A stretch of 64,000 nt of DNA, from positions 10,244,665 to 10,308,664 of the forward strand of contig NC_033636.1 of assembly GCF_001540865.1 (NCBI RefSeq). Reading direction: 5' to 3'. The notes beneath the pieces are model-generated. The model worked only from the letters and a program-made list of their open reading frames with translations. It was not told the origin of the DNA and made no database searches. Of the stretch, positions 1 to 11,929 are shown piece by piece; position 1 is the stretch's first letter; the number at the start of each line of letters is the position of its first letter. The position numbers and the translations under genes are program-made. This stretch comes from Ananas comosus (Eukaryota > Streptophyta > Magnoliopsida > Poales > Bromeliaceae).

Positions 1-1811
1 ATTAAATACAGATAAATTTTTAAGGGGAAGAGATTAAAATATTATATATAATATTCCAGCCTAGTTCTATATATATATATATATTCTCAAATTTGAGTTC
101 TTATTTTGCAAAAATAAACTAATTTTCACTTTTCTTTAAGAGAGAATCAGCTTAGAGTAAATAAGTTATTCCACAAGTTTGATCATATATGCGCGTATTT
201 GTAGAATCCATCGAGAGCCAAACCAGTAAGTTCCGAACGTATTAAAGAGGTTTTTTGTACGCCACAAATGCATTTAGGAGAAAAAAAAAAAAACACTGTT
301 TCAACTATTTTTTTTTTTTTACAATTATGGTTGTGACAGTTTAATAGTGACTTATTCGAATATTTTAGCTATTCAAATAAATCGTGCCACATCAGCAGAG
401 AGGCTCATCTTCAGGTGCACAGAGGCTCATCTTGCTGTTATACATCAAGAAGTACAAAGAAAAAGATAACGACATAAAAGGTACTACTCTTCCAAAACAT
501 AAAACTTAGGAATCCTAGGCTAGGTCAGATACAATCGAAATACTCATTTATTGAGTTCTACATCCAATAAATGTTGTTGACAAAATAAGATTAATATAAA
601 AGCGATCTACTAGTAATAATGTAATTTATTATGCAATCACTAGTTTCTCAGTATGACAGAGCATTCGTTCATATGGGCGAACTCGCTTGCGGGCGCAGGC
701 GAGCGTGCTGATGTGTGATTTATCGAGAGCGAGAGAAAAAAAGGCCCAATAGATAAGGTCAAACTGCATCCATTTCCTCTTAGCTGAAGCTGCTTGTAAG
801 TTTCAATCATATAAACCATACATACTGAAGAAGGTCCACTACACTGAGAACACGTGAAGTTCTACAAAGCAAGATTAACTCAGAGCAAACCACCAGAAAC
901 AAAGCTACTAAATAAAACACATATCCAAACTGTTCTCAAGCTTTTTCATCACTCAAAAGAAGCTCGCAACCAATTTCTCACAAGCTCCACCACAATATCT
1001 GTGAAAATTCAGAAACCGGCCAATCAAAATAGTTATTCAAAACCAAGATTATTACATTTTATAGCTTGATAGAGTTCAATACTCACCACTTGTCAAACAA
1101 GAAAATACCACCATCCCTGCAGCAACACAATTACAGCAGGAACTGCATTTGTATACCTGGAAGTTCAAAGATTAAAATACAAGAAAGTCAAATGAAATCA
1201 ATGAGACTTACAGGGGGGGAGAGGATGTAGCAAATGTGAGAAGGGGAAAAAAAAAATGTAACAGATGCGAGCTCAAAAGGCATAAAAAAAAAAATTCACT
1301 AATTTATCCACCGAACACAAAGAACACAAAGCAAGGACAACAGAAACGACATCTCTAACTACCTTGAAGATACATATTCAAATAATAAATACTTATGTTG
1401 GAAGAGAAAAAAGTGTGATAAGAAAAGTTGGTAAAGGTCACAATCAAAAAATGGAAAAATAATATACCTAGCATATTTTTGAGACATTAGGCAGCCCAAA
1501 GTGCTCCAGAGCAGAAGCTGAAGATCACAAAGGGCTCGAGTAATTGCCTGCAGAATAATAAAAGAAAAGACTGAGGGCAATGAAACAAATGTAAAAAATC
1601 TGCAACAGCACAACATAAGGAATTAGATATACTGACCATAAGCAGCTTATTCAGAAACACTCATCTTATCTATGTACTTCACTGGCCAAAGTTCATTTCT
1701 GAATATCTGATAAAATATAATGACCAATATACTTTAGATGTGGTAACAATGACGAAAATCAGAAAGAACAACTATCTGCACCAAGATGAATACAAAAGCG
1801 CACAAAATGTG

Positions 1812-4800
1812 ATCAATTATAATGACATTGAACTTGCCTACGTGGCTTATTCTGGCGCTGCCCAAGTTCCTCATTTACAAGCTCTGCAAAAAAGATAAGA
1901 AATATAATGAAGTTACCTGATATAGTTCGAAGCGAACTTTGCGACCAATTTTCTACAACCAGGATGAAAGGGGAGATCAGAGTAGTTTACCAGCTCTAGG
2001 TGGGGATTTAGTTGAACTAGACGCTTTGCTTGTACTAGTTTCTCTGTGAATATAGGAAATGACATCTTTAGATCTTTCAATTATGCAGAAAAGATGCACC
2101 CGAAATAAAAAGCAATAGATTTTAGTTATCATTTCCACCTAAACTGCTCAAATGGGTCCATCACAAAGAAAATAATAATAATAATAATAATAACGAGTAT
2201 AATGGTAACATGGCAAAACCCACCTGGAGGAAGCTGATGAGGATGTTTGTCCTGAAGGACGTGCATAGTAGCTGCCATCAAGAGCTATGTACGGTGGACA
2301 ATAAGATGCTCCTAAAGCACCACCTGCTCCTGCCAATACTGGCACCCTACATTCACATGGGAAAAAAAAAGTCTAATGAGCTTATCGAAAGGACGTAGGA
2401 GGAATAACTGTTTCCACCCAGCTAGACTGTAAAAGCATAGCAAAAATCAAAATTCAAATAGTTGGCTTTTGATTTTACAATATAGACAACCAAAAAACAA
2501 AAAAAAAAAAAAAACTTTTTTTAAAAACAGAAGCAATTCAGACCATTTAACATGCTGTAAACATGAATCTTATGAATATAGTAGTATGAGAATAAATCCA
2601 TTAACCACTAGCACCAACAAGACTATCTGGTTTAACTCATCAACCCGAATGCTGAAAAAAAAAAAAAAAAAAAAAAAAAAAACTTTTTTTAAAAACAGAA
2701 GCAATTCAGACCATTTAACATGCTGTAAACATGAATCTTATGAATATAGTAGTATGAGAATAAATCCATTAACCACTAGCACCAACAAGACCCTAACTAT
2801 GCAACCAGACTAGTCAAGCATAAGAAGCAGCAGGCATAACAGTTATACCAAGTCATTTCAGAATTGCCAAAACCAAGCTGCGATTGGGCCACATATCCTG
2901 GCAGAGCCATACCAACAGCAGGAACTCCAAGGCCACCAGGATGCTGCCCTCCGAACTGCATAACTGCATACAGACAAGGATAGGCAAAAGAATGGTCAAG
3001 TATCATGGTAACAGAACTGAGTTTTCAAAGAAAATTGGAAGAAAAAATAATTAATAAACTGAACCTGGCAATAGTGTTGGAGCGCCAGCAAAACCTTGAT
3101 CACCATGGACAAGGCCCATGGCTCCAGTTGCTCCAATAACCTGAGCTCCACTGTAAAGGAAAGAACCCCTTCCGGTTCCCGGACTGGTTATCTTTCCCTT
3201 TCCAACCAGCTGAGTCTTAGATGTATTCGAACCGGAAGGTGAATCAGTTTCCCCATTTTCCACCAAATTCGTGGATGAATGTTGAGGTGGTGGTGATGCT
3301 TGATTTCCACTGCCAGATTGACTTCGTAAAGCAGGTTGACTGCCAGTTTGAACAGGTCTCTGTTGAACAATAGGGGATACTTTTGGAGCCTGACTTTGGG
3401 AAGAGACCCTGGCAACTTGGTGAGGCGATGAGGTATGATTTGCTAAAAAGCCACCACTGCTTAAGTTTCGACCTTGAATCCTAGGATTAGAAGATTGACC
3501 AGCATTCTTTGATGGCAACATATATCCTGATCGATGAGAATGAGAATCGTCACTATATACTGTCTCATGTCCACCAGTATCAACAACTGCTTTCCCTCTT
3601 AGTACCGAGCCAGATTGTGGCATAGTGGCATTAGACTCCATATGTATGGAGGTTGAAATGGGCGATTTAGAATTTCCACCACGAACATCCTTCATTTGAG
3701 CCACAGAGATTTCTTGGTTGGATGATCCGGAAGGGTAAAATGGTGGTGAAGCAGAATTTAAACTTGAAGCGAAAGCTTGCTTCTTAGGAGCAGCTGTTTC
3801 CGGGTGGAAATTTAAAGTTTCAATAGGCTGTCTCGCTGCACTAGCATTTGGTGTTGATTCTTGAGGCTTCGCAGATCTGAACGTGCAATTTGACAGAATA
3901 GATAATAATTAATACTAAATTGCAGGAGAGGAAATAGTTTTTTCCCCCCTGATTTAATTACAAATTTGATCACTGAAGTTTTAGCCTGGATTTCATATTT
4001 GTCCCCAGAGTTTCAGCTGTCAATTTAGTCCCTAAAGTTTGACTTCTATTTCAATTTTGTCCTCAACAGTTTCAACTTTAATAATATAGCCCCTGAAACT
4101 TGGTTCCAATTTGAACTTGTCCTCAGAATTTCATTCTGAAGCAAAGTCTCATAATGATGAGGGCTTTCTTGGGCATCATACTAGCAAAAAGGATTTGATA
4201 GTTATGCTGAATAAACTTCACAGGCTAGATTGTTATAATTGAAACTATCAGGTCAGGGAGATTATTACAAATTAATCCATCTTTTTTCTTCTTGGAATAA
4301 TCTTAAAAAGATAATTCTCTACTCACTGCTTGGGTTGAATTGTGGAATTTTCAGATTTATTCTTTGTGGAAGGTTCATAGCGTCGAGGCCCTCTCCCTCT
4401 TACAACCTTCGGAGGCCGGTTCTGATTGTGTGCATCATCATAATAGTTACGAGATCTGCCACCTCTGTAATAACCACGACCACCGCCTCGAGTTCTCCCA
4501 CCACCTCGACCTCTAAAACGACCTCTCGACCTTCGTCTTTCCTAAATTTACAACATATGCATCTTTTAGAATGTTATGAATAATAAAATGAAAAAGGGAT
4601 TTCACATAGAGGAGGGAAAAGCTATATAGAAGCTCACTTGATCATAACGAGTGTCTTGTAAATTCATTTCTTCGAATCTATCGTGCACCCAGGCACGTTC
4701 ATCTTTCGAATCCAGCTTCCTTCCACCAAACATTCGCCTGCTTCAAGTATCAAATGCTGAGAAGATAGTTGATCGACAGCGCAGTAACCATCAAGATAAC

Positions 4801-5973
4801 TGATATCGCCGCAATTTCGCGTGTATCCATTAAGCATCTTAATATCCATCGGATGGATAATTTGAGTCATAGAGTGATTACACATCATCACACTTTCTTT
4901 TGCGATTTGAGTAAAGAAAGGGGCTTTCCTTAATTACTTCCTTTTTGCAGGGACACACTGGTTTAATTGGTAAAATATCTTGTCCTACACTAGAAGACTA
5001 GCTTTACAGCAAAAAACATTCAAGTAGGTTTAACACAATGCTTGTTCTTCTTTAAATATACTTAATAGATTTTTGAGGAATCATGAATGCTACTCAATAA
5101 GCTTTTATGTTGAAAAACCATTAGATGGTGTCTGGAAGGGCTGCTTACAATTGGTTGGGTTGAATACTGGAAAAGGAAACAGAATAACAAGGCAAAAGGC
5201 ATTGACTGAAGGCAAAAAGAATAATTCTACTCTTCCTACAGTACTAATGCAACTAATGTACAGCTCTCTATTGCATAGAATTAGTGTCTTAAATAACAAA
5301 AAAAGAACAGCAGCAGTGCAAAGTGACCCTTAGGTGTACAAATTGGCAAGCACCCACCATACGCCAGACCATTCAATCACATAGAATTGTATTATTAATT
5401 TTATCACTCTAAACAAGATGCGATATTTATCAGTTTTGTTAAGAAGAAAGTGTAATTACACAGAAACAAAAATTCATCAAAGCATATGACGATTCAAAAC
5501 CTGTGACGCCCCCTCGTGTTCTCCTGAAACCGATCATCGTGCATGTAGAAAGCTCCGGTGGTCGGGACCGCATAGGGCTCATTCTCCAACTTCTCCTCTC
5601 CCTCTTCCCCCTGTTCATCCCCTACCGTCTCCTTCCCCGCTTCGCCACCGCTCACCGTCTTCGACGCCGCAACCTCTCTCCTTTCCTCGAATTCCCCTCC
5701 ATCGTCTTCTTCTGCCTCCTCCAAATCCTCGTCCGCTTCCTCCTCAAACCCCTCATCCTCCTCGAACTCCTCCTCTTCGTCGTACACCTGCGCCCCACCT
5801 TGCCCATCCGACTCCACATCGGATCCCACCCGACCCCTCAAATCCTTCGGCGGCGGGGGCGCCGCCTCCTCCCCGTCCTCGTCGTCGCTCGCCGCCTCGC
5901 GCCGCCGCATCGTCGGGAGCGGCGCGTCCTCGGGGTCGCTCTCATACTCCACCTCCGCCGCCGTGGACGCCAT
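1812..5973 (-). CDS. MLN51: MLN51/CASC3 (Barentsz) exon-junction-complex protein
   Basis: Reconstructed exons: 5973-5501, 4737-4638, 4541-4327, 3876-3065, 2963-2849, 2346-2224, 2043-1991 and 1883-1812, all in phase with GT-AG borders; about 650 residues. The N-terminus is acidic. Exons 1 and 2 join to form the Btz/SELOR core: FYMHDDRFQENTRGRHRR followed by RMFGGRKLDSKDERAWVHDR. In the family this segment wraps eIF4A-III and binds RNA in the exon junction complex. Exon 3 encodes an RGG/RGRG-rich basic stretch, and exon 4 a low-complexity Ser/Gln/Pro region. The start has an in-frame ATG in GCC context and the conserved 'EVEYESDPEDAPLPTMRRREA' type opening is seen. The last exon is uncertain: reading through 1834 gives a stop at 1812-1814, but a donor at 1834/1833 could splice to a further exon. 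The transcript may also extend to about 1 kb. Family assignment is confident; the C-terminus is not. Confidence 0.88.
2503..2792. repeat. intronic tandem duplication, 168-bp period
   Basis: A block starting in an A-run and ending near AGCACCAACAAGAC is present twice, at about 2510-2625 and 2678-2793, with almost no differences. It lies in the MLN51 intron between 2346 and 2849. Both copies begin in poly(A) runs. It is either a very recent tandem duplication or an assembly error at the homopolymer. Confidence 0.85.
3945..4145. repeat. short direct-repeat block in an MLN51 intron
   Basis: Motifs of the form TTTGTCC followed by AGTTTCA, and TTAGTCCCTAAAGTTT, recur four to five times in 200 bases. 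This is typical of a degenerate plant repeat element. No terminal inverted repeats or target duplication were identified. Confidence 0.4.
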
Positions 5974-6018
5974 CGATCCCCGAGAACCTCCAAGAACCAG
6001 AATTCCGCGTCCGAGTCG

Positions 6019-6027
6019 AAACCCTAA
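6019..6027 (+). promoter_or_regulatory. telo-box in the MLN51 5' region
   Basis: AAACCCTAA lies 46 bases upstream of the MLN51 ATG, and a second AACCCTA motif occurs on the opposite strand near 6075-6082. Telo-boxes are common near transcription starts of plant genes for translation and RNA processing. The role here is inferred. Confidence 0.45.
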
Positions 6028-6940
6028 TCGCTCGATCCGACGAAAAACCCCTTCGATTTCGCCAATTTGGGGATCTAGGGTTCGTAGATAACGCGATCAG
6101 GGGAGAGATAGAGCGGAGTGGATCGAAGAGAACGGAACGGAATCTTTCGATCTCCACAGCTGTTTCTCGATTTCTATACGACCGGCTCCGAGCGGTATTA
6201 AAAACGACGTATAAGCACCTGTAAACCATCCAATAGGATTCGTCTATTTTGCCACGTAGGACAGCGAATGTGAATGCTTAAGTACGTATTTGTCTAGTGC
6301 CTATACATTCGTTCGTTTTAAAGTACGTATTATGCTTCAATAATACATGTATGATGCGTCGGACAAAACGAACGTAAGTTGTTGACTACTAAAATAGACT
6401 CAAGAAGTAGAGGGCAAGGGACCACCAACTTATGCTGAGTTGGCCACATATTATTGGTTGTAGATTGTGCGCACATGTCTGTACGTGTGAGAGAATCAGA
6501 ACCGTCCCTTCCTGGGAATATTCCTACCTGGTACCGGTTACCGTCATCTGAACCGTCGATTTGGGTTCTTCTATATGGGCTGGGCCCGCGTGTGGTTCAA
6601 TGGACCGACCAAAACACTGCCACGGGTGTCTAACGTATTAGAATTAGTAATGGACCCGGTTTTGGTCCAAAATAAATCTTAAATTTTGCACCTCGGATTT
6701 GTTCAATTTAGTTAGAAACTTAAAGGAATTAAACTTGGAACTTAAATTCTCCAATATCAACAACCAAATTTTTAAATAACTCTACTAGATATGGTCAATT
6801 TTTTTTAAGAAAAAAGAATAAATGGTGTGCACGTTATTAGAATGAAAGGTTCAATTAAATTTTGTAACATATGTTAAAATAACAAGTATTTTTAGATTTT
6901 TAGATTTTTGTTGTATAAATATGGGCTAAAACTATATTCT

Positions 6941-7143
6941 AACACATGTGGATGCCACCGACTATTTCTAGAGCAAGTAGCAAAGGGCTTGGTGGTTGGT
7001 ATCCGAGACTCAAATTCGAATCCTAGTTGATTCACATTTCTAGCTAAGTTTATTTCTAAATGAAAAAAACGAAGCGGGTAGCATTATCTCTCAAAAAAAA
7101 AAAAAAAAAGAAAAGAAAGAAGGGCAAACACATGTGGATGCCA
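6941..7143 (+). mobile_element. tRNA-derived SINE with 17-bp target-site duplication
   Basis: The body runs 6958-7126. The identical flanks AACACATGTGGATGCCA (6941-6957 and 7127-7143) are the target-site duplication. Near the 5' end, TAGCAAAGGGCTTGG resembles a Pol III A box, and AATTCGAATCC resembles the B box (GGTTCGANTCC). The 3' end carries GAAGCGGGTAGCATTATCTC and then a poly(A) tail. A second copy at 27.9 kb shares head, boxes and tail, which defines the family. At least three degenerate reverse copies lie at 24.2, 26.8 and 33.4 kb. Confidence 0.9.
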
Positions 7144-9369
7144 GCCGACATGTGATCAACCTGTTGTTTGACTAAACCTATCATGACTGTCGTAGTATTA
7201 AAGCTCAAGGATGAAAATATTTACTAACCAAACTACCGGTTAGTAATAAAATAAGAAAATGTTGTTGGGTGAAAATGGCTCTGTTTGTTCCAACAACGTC
7301 GTCAATAAATCACAATTCTCAAGGTAATAGACGTTTAAGACTAAAACTGTTGGATTCTGTATGTGGGCATAGTAGAAAGCTAAAATGGAAAATGCTACTT
7401 GTATTCCACGTGTAGGAATGTATATCTTACACCACTTCATCTGTAGAATTTATAAAATTTCAAATAAATTTTTAGTGAAAAAAAGGATAAGACTATTAAA
7501 GTAATACTACCTATAAAAGTTTAAAGTGTAAGATGTAGATCTAGGCTTTAGATGTACACATAGGTAGCATTATGGACAAAAATAAGCCTCTTTCTCTTGG
7601 AAAGTTACTAAATTTTATTTCTAGCTGCATAACGGAGTAGACCCAACATATCAAACTTTGTACTAACAAGTGAGTCAGCAGTTGTTTGGATGTTCTTATT
7701 CGGCATATACTCTCGATTTTTCAAAGAAACATATAGTATCTTATATGAACAAAAAATATAATCAAATACCATATCCGACATTCAAATTATTTTTCTAGAA
7801 TAAAGTAAATTATCTTGTTTGTGAAATAACTTATTCTATCAAATTAGAAATGTCAATATTTTTTAAGGAGCAAAAAAAATCAGACTCGTTGTTTCTAATA
7901 ATACAAGAAAATGTTCGTGTAGATCTGGCATCGAAACAGGGCCAAATTGGTGAAGCCTATTTCTACCATGTTAAGCTTTCTATTGGTGCGAGCCAAAGAG
8001 GACCACAGCTTGGTCACTTATAATATGACTATGATTTAGTTTGGTATTGATCATAGAAAATATATCGTAACCAACTAACCGCAATATGTGGAACGCAATA
8101 TTACGTACAGAAACAAACAAGATGTTTTTTCATTTTTCACCGCATATAACGCAATCTCTCCGTGATCCTAAACGAAACCTACGATATGTAATAATCGTTT
8201 TAATACGTTAGGCCGTAGCAACAACATTGGTGGTTAGGCTAGAATACTATTGCTAGTCTGGTCCACTTTAGCAACGGACTGCAGGACTAAATAGGCCCTG
8301 AGAAAAGTCTAGAATTTTTTGTCGTTAAACAAACTTTTCTTTTTCTCGTTGTTGTTAGCTGTTTCGCAGTTTGGTCCACCTTAGCAACGGATTGCGGGTT
8401 CAAATACGAGACTTTGAATTTATAATTTGAGATGCCAATGATTAAATTCTTTGCCACATGTATTAAAAATAGTTAATTTTGCTAAGAGAGTTGAAACATA
8501 TATTTGAATTTAATTATAAAATATCTACTGAAGCTCATGCTTTTGTTATAAATTTTAAAAGTTAGATTGTTTCAAAATTAGAAGAGAGCTTGTTGCCATG
8601 AATTTAGAAAAAATTCTGCGCAGTCCGGTCCCTAACCCAACTCTGCAAATTGAAATGGGTTGTCAATAAAATTCGAATCCAGTCAACTTTGGAAGAATGA
8701 AGGGTTGCAAAACTAGTGCCATTATGCTCTATTATTTTTTAGAAAAAACTGTCAAGAGTCATGAGAAACACTCTTGGACTTAACTTTTATGAGGGTTCAT
8801 TATATAGGTTCATTATTAATGTGTGAGTTAGTGAATGAGTTATGGTGTCTAAATTCATTATATCTTAGGTTTATAAATAGTGGGTGTGAGTAAGACCAAA
8901 ACACAAGAGAGTGTATATGTGTTGTAATCCTTTTTTTAAATAATTAAGAGTAATTACCTTTTTGGGTTAATCTCTAGCTCTTTCTTTTCTTCCCTTTACA
9001 TACTAAATTAAAGAATTCGAAGATCCGGTCTAACAATAGGGACAAAGACTTGTCCATTTTTATGGAGAAATGTGGACATCGCACGGATTTTACGAGCAAA
9101 AATGCTAAGTTTACGACATTGTGGACTAAAATGCTCGAATTCTCTGCACCTGTCTTAGTATTTTCCGTGCTATCTTATTTTTGCAACTTGATTCCTATAA
9201 ATTTTTATTTTAAGTTTTTAAAGTTTTTAAGCTTTTACATATGCTACAACTTTATGGAAGCACAAATAATAATTTTCGTTATCTAAAATCTTCAAAATAA
9301 TATTATTTTAAAAAGTAAATTAGGGAAGTAAATAAATACATAATATGTGAAATTGATTTAGGACTTTTC

Positions 9370-9942
9370 CTCTCATAGAGTATTTGAAATTTGATCTAGA
9401 GTATTTAAAATTTATAGAAAATAAATTTCGTAATTTTTTGAAATCATTATAAAGTCCATCAAGCGGGTATAAAATGAATAGTTAAAATCGAACGACATCC
9501 AAAAAATGGATGATCGGATCTTTCAATTTAAGATCGGAGTTATTGATTTTTATTTAGGTAGTGAATAAAATTTTCTATCGAAAATAATTTATGAGTACGA
9601 AGGCGATCGTACTCATAAAAGTATAGTAGCCAGACTATATATATATATATATTCTTGATATTTTTTTTTATTTNAATTTTCTATCAAAAATTCAATCTAT
9701 TCCGATTCTTTTTCACTGTTAAACTAGTAAATGTTTTTTACCGGCCGTTAAAAATTATCAATTTTGTGAGCTTTTGATTGTAAGGTAAATAATATCGAAA
9801 AATTATAAAATTTAATTTCTAGAAGTTTTAAATGCTCTAGATAATATTTAACGACATGGATCGTCGATTCAGAAACTCTATTATCGAAAATAATTTATGA
9901 GTACGAAGGCGATCGTACTCATAAAAGTATAGTAGCCAGACT
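9370..9942 (-). mobile_element. partial MITE, same family as the element at 59.4 kb
   Basis: This segment aligns over most of its length with the reverse complement of 59366-59883. Shared blocks include AAAGTCCATCAAGC, TTTAAGATCGGAG, CACTGTTAAACTAG and ATGAGTACGA. It ends in TAGCCAGACT, the terminal inverted repeat of the 59-kb copy. The 5' terminus is not recognisable. The copy is interrupted by an N at 9674 and a spurious-looking duplicate of its own end. Confidence 0.75.
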
Positions 9943-11544
9943 ATATATATATATATATTCTTGATATTTTTTTTTATTTAAATCATGTGTTTAATTAAAC
10001 TATTTTTATAGAATAATTATGGCTATCCAGGTAAGCTAATTTTTCTCTCCGACGGGACATCAATCCGTGAAAGCGGAAGCACTTCTGTTTTCTCGCCTCC
10101 GTTCTAGAAGCGCTTTCCCGTTTCCAACCCGAATCTACAATTCCGAGCGCCTCACGCCGACAGAGGCGCCACCTAATTTTTATTTCCAATTATGCCCCTA
10201 ACTAATCATATCCAAATCCCCAAATTGCCCATCATTTAGATACATAAGCACTATTCTTTGTTATTAATCACATCCACATTGTCTAATAATGGGTTGTTGA
10301 CCCAACTGATGCATCATAAGCAGTAAAGTAGTTTTGAATACACTCATAATAAATTTTAATCGTCATCAACAAGAGGAGTCACAACTCAGCAAAAAGGTGT
10401 CTGATCATAACGAATAATAAAATTTTTTTATTAAACATTTTATACATAATTATATTAAATGGCAGGTTGAGCTATAATATTGTTAATAATAGATGAATAG
10501 TATTTAGCTATTTAACCTTTGGAATCATAATAGTATTATCATCAAATAGTTAACCATATACATAAAAAAAATAAAGAATAAATATTATTTATCTACTATT
10601 AATGAAATTTTAATTTTTCGCTATTAATGGACGGTTATGACGTAGTAATTTAAATAATTTAAAGAATCAAATATAATTTTTTTTGTCAACGATAAAATAG
10701 GTACAAACAAGTTTATTAACATCGTCCTAGATGAAGTTTGATTAAAGATGTGTGTTTTTTATTTACAATATATGCAAAAGAAAAGTAAGGAAAAATCTTA
10801 CAAGAATAATTAAAATAATATTGAATTGAAAATTTTATTTTATAGACATATGTCAAATTATCTTTATTGTGAATATCTATGTTATGTATATCAAGATTCA
10901 TTTTCATCACATAATTTATAAAATATTATAGACACTTGTTGGCGGATTTACGCCCGTATAGAGATTTGTGGGAGATTTATTATATGTAGACTCAATTTTC
11001 TAAATTTTATTTTATTTTTTTTGTGTGGAAGTTCGGTTGCTTTTCTCTAATGCTAAATTTATTTTTTTTATAAATAAAGTAATAGCATGTTATTTTTTTC
11101 TAAAAAAATTATCATCATACATATCTCTTTCATTGAGTTAGTGTAGATATGTTAGAAACAGAGTTTAATATAACTTTGACGTCATCAACTACTAATTATT
11201 AATTTCTCGAACACTTCAAAAATCATAGGCTAGCACAGGCCAATGAGTTTGAATTTTTTTTTTTTTTTTTTTTTTTTGGAAGGAATCAACACCACATTTC
11301 GTTATTCGGCCCTTCATGGGCTTGATACCAAAATATAATATAACAAGGGAGTAAATTCCGCGAGGGCATTATAGTCATTTGGCCTGGGACGAGGCCTAAC
11401 TAGAACGGGCAATAGCCCGTCGCCCACCGGTAGAACCGGCGACCACATGCGCCCTGCGCTTGACTCAAAAAAAAAAAAAAGAAAAAAAAAGGAAAAAAAA
11501 GAGGGGCGAAAGTATAGAGCGGAGAAACAGCTCATACTAGTGCG

Positions 11545-11576
<32 letters not shown>

Positions 11577-11577
11577 C
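11545..11577 (+). repeat. (CT)n microsatellite in the AGD14 leader
   Basis: A CT run followed by further CTCTCTCC tracts to about 11690 lies within the presumed transcribed 5' leader of AGD14. CT-rich leaders are common in plant housekeeping genes. The exact transcription start is not visible. Confidence 0.75.
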
Positions 11578-11929
11578 CCCACAGTTCACGGCCCCTCTCC
11601 AAACACCTCACCTCGCCGAGGAGAGGGATAAAGAAGACGACGAGGTCGAAGCCTCTCTCCCTCTCTCCCTCTCTCTGTCACTCTCGCTCCTGGGATCGGT
11701 AATTCATAAGCACCAAAGCGGTGAGCTCTCGCCTGTATCTCTTCTCGATCTCAGATCTCTAAAAATTCCCTTTTTTCGTGAAATTTTGAGGGTTTTCTGT
11801 GGATTTATGCTGTTTCTATCGAATCTAGGGTTGATTAGAGCCTTCAGGAGTCCAGTTTGGTCTTGTAGAGTTGGATCTCGAGTTTGTGTGGAGGATTCGA
11901 GGATTTAGGAGAGGGATTTGGAGTAGGAG

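Larger units (their letters stand above)
6230..11500. other. AT-rich intergenic DNA between MLN51 and AGD14
   Basis: No gene is supported here. The stretch holds a SINE with target duplications, a partial MITE with an assembly gap, a probable reverse-oriented SINE fragment around 8395-8465, a LINE/SINE-type tail near 11045-11115, and a GC-richer island at 10040-10175 with no recognised content. From about 11280 the sequence becomes GC-rich and forms the AGD14 promoter and 5' leader. Confidence 0.7.

Noticed and set aside
1359..1616. 85-residue minus-strand frame containing ITRALCDLQLLLWSTLGCL
   Set aside because: It may be part of an MLN51 3' untranslated exon, because it follows a TGCAG acceptor-like site, but it has no coding support.
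5503..6027. 174-residue open frame antisense to MLN51 exon 1
   Set aside because: The sense strand encodes the acidic N-terminus and Btz core. The antisense peptide is a Leu/Arg/Pro by-product.
9995..10189. 64-residue minus-strand open frame in the GC island
   Set aside because: No recognisable family, no splice partners, and located next to repeat DNA.
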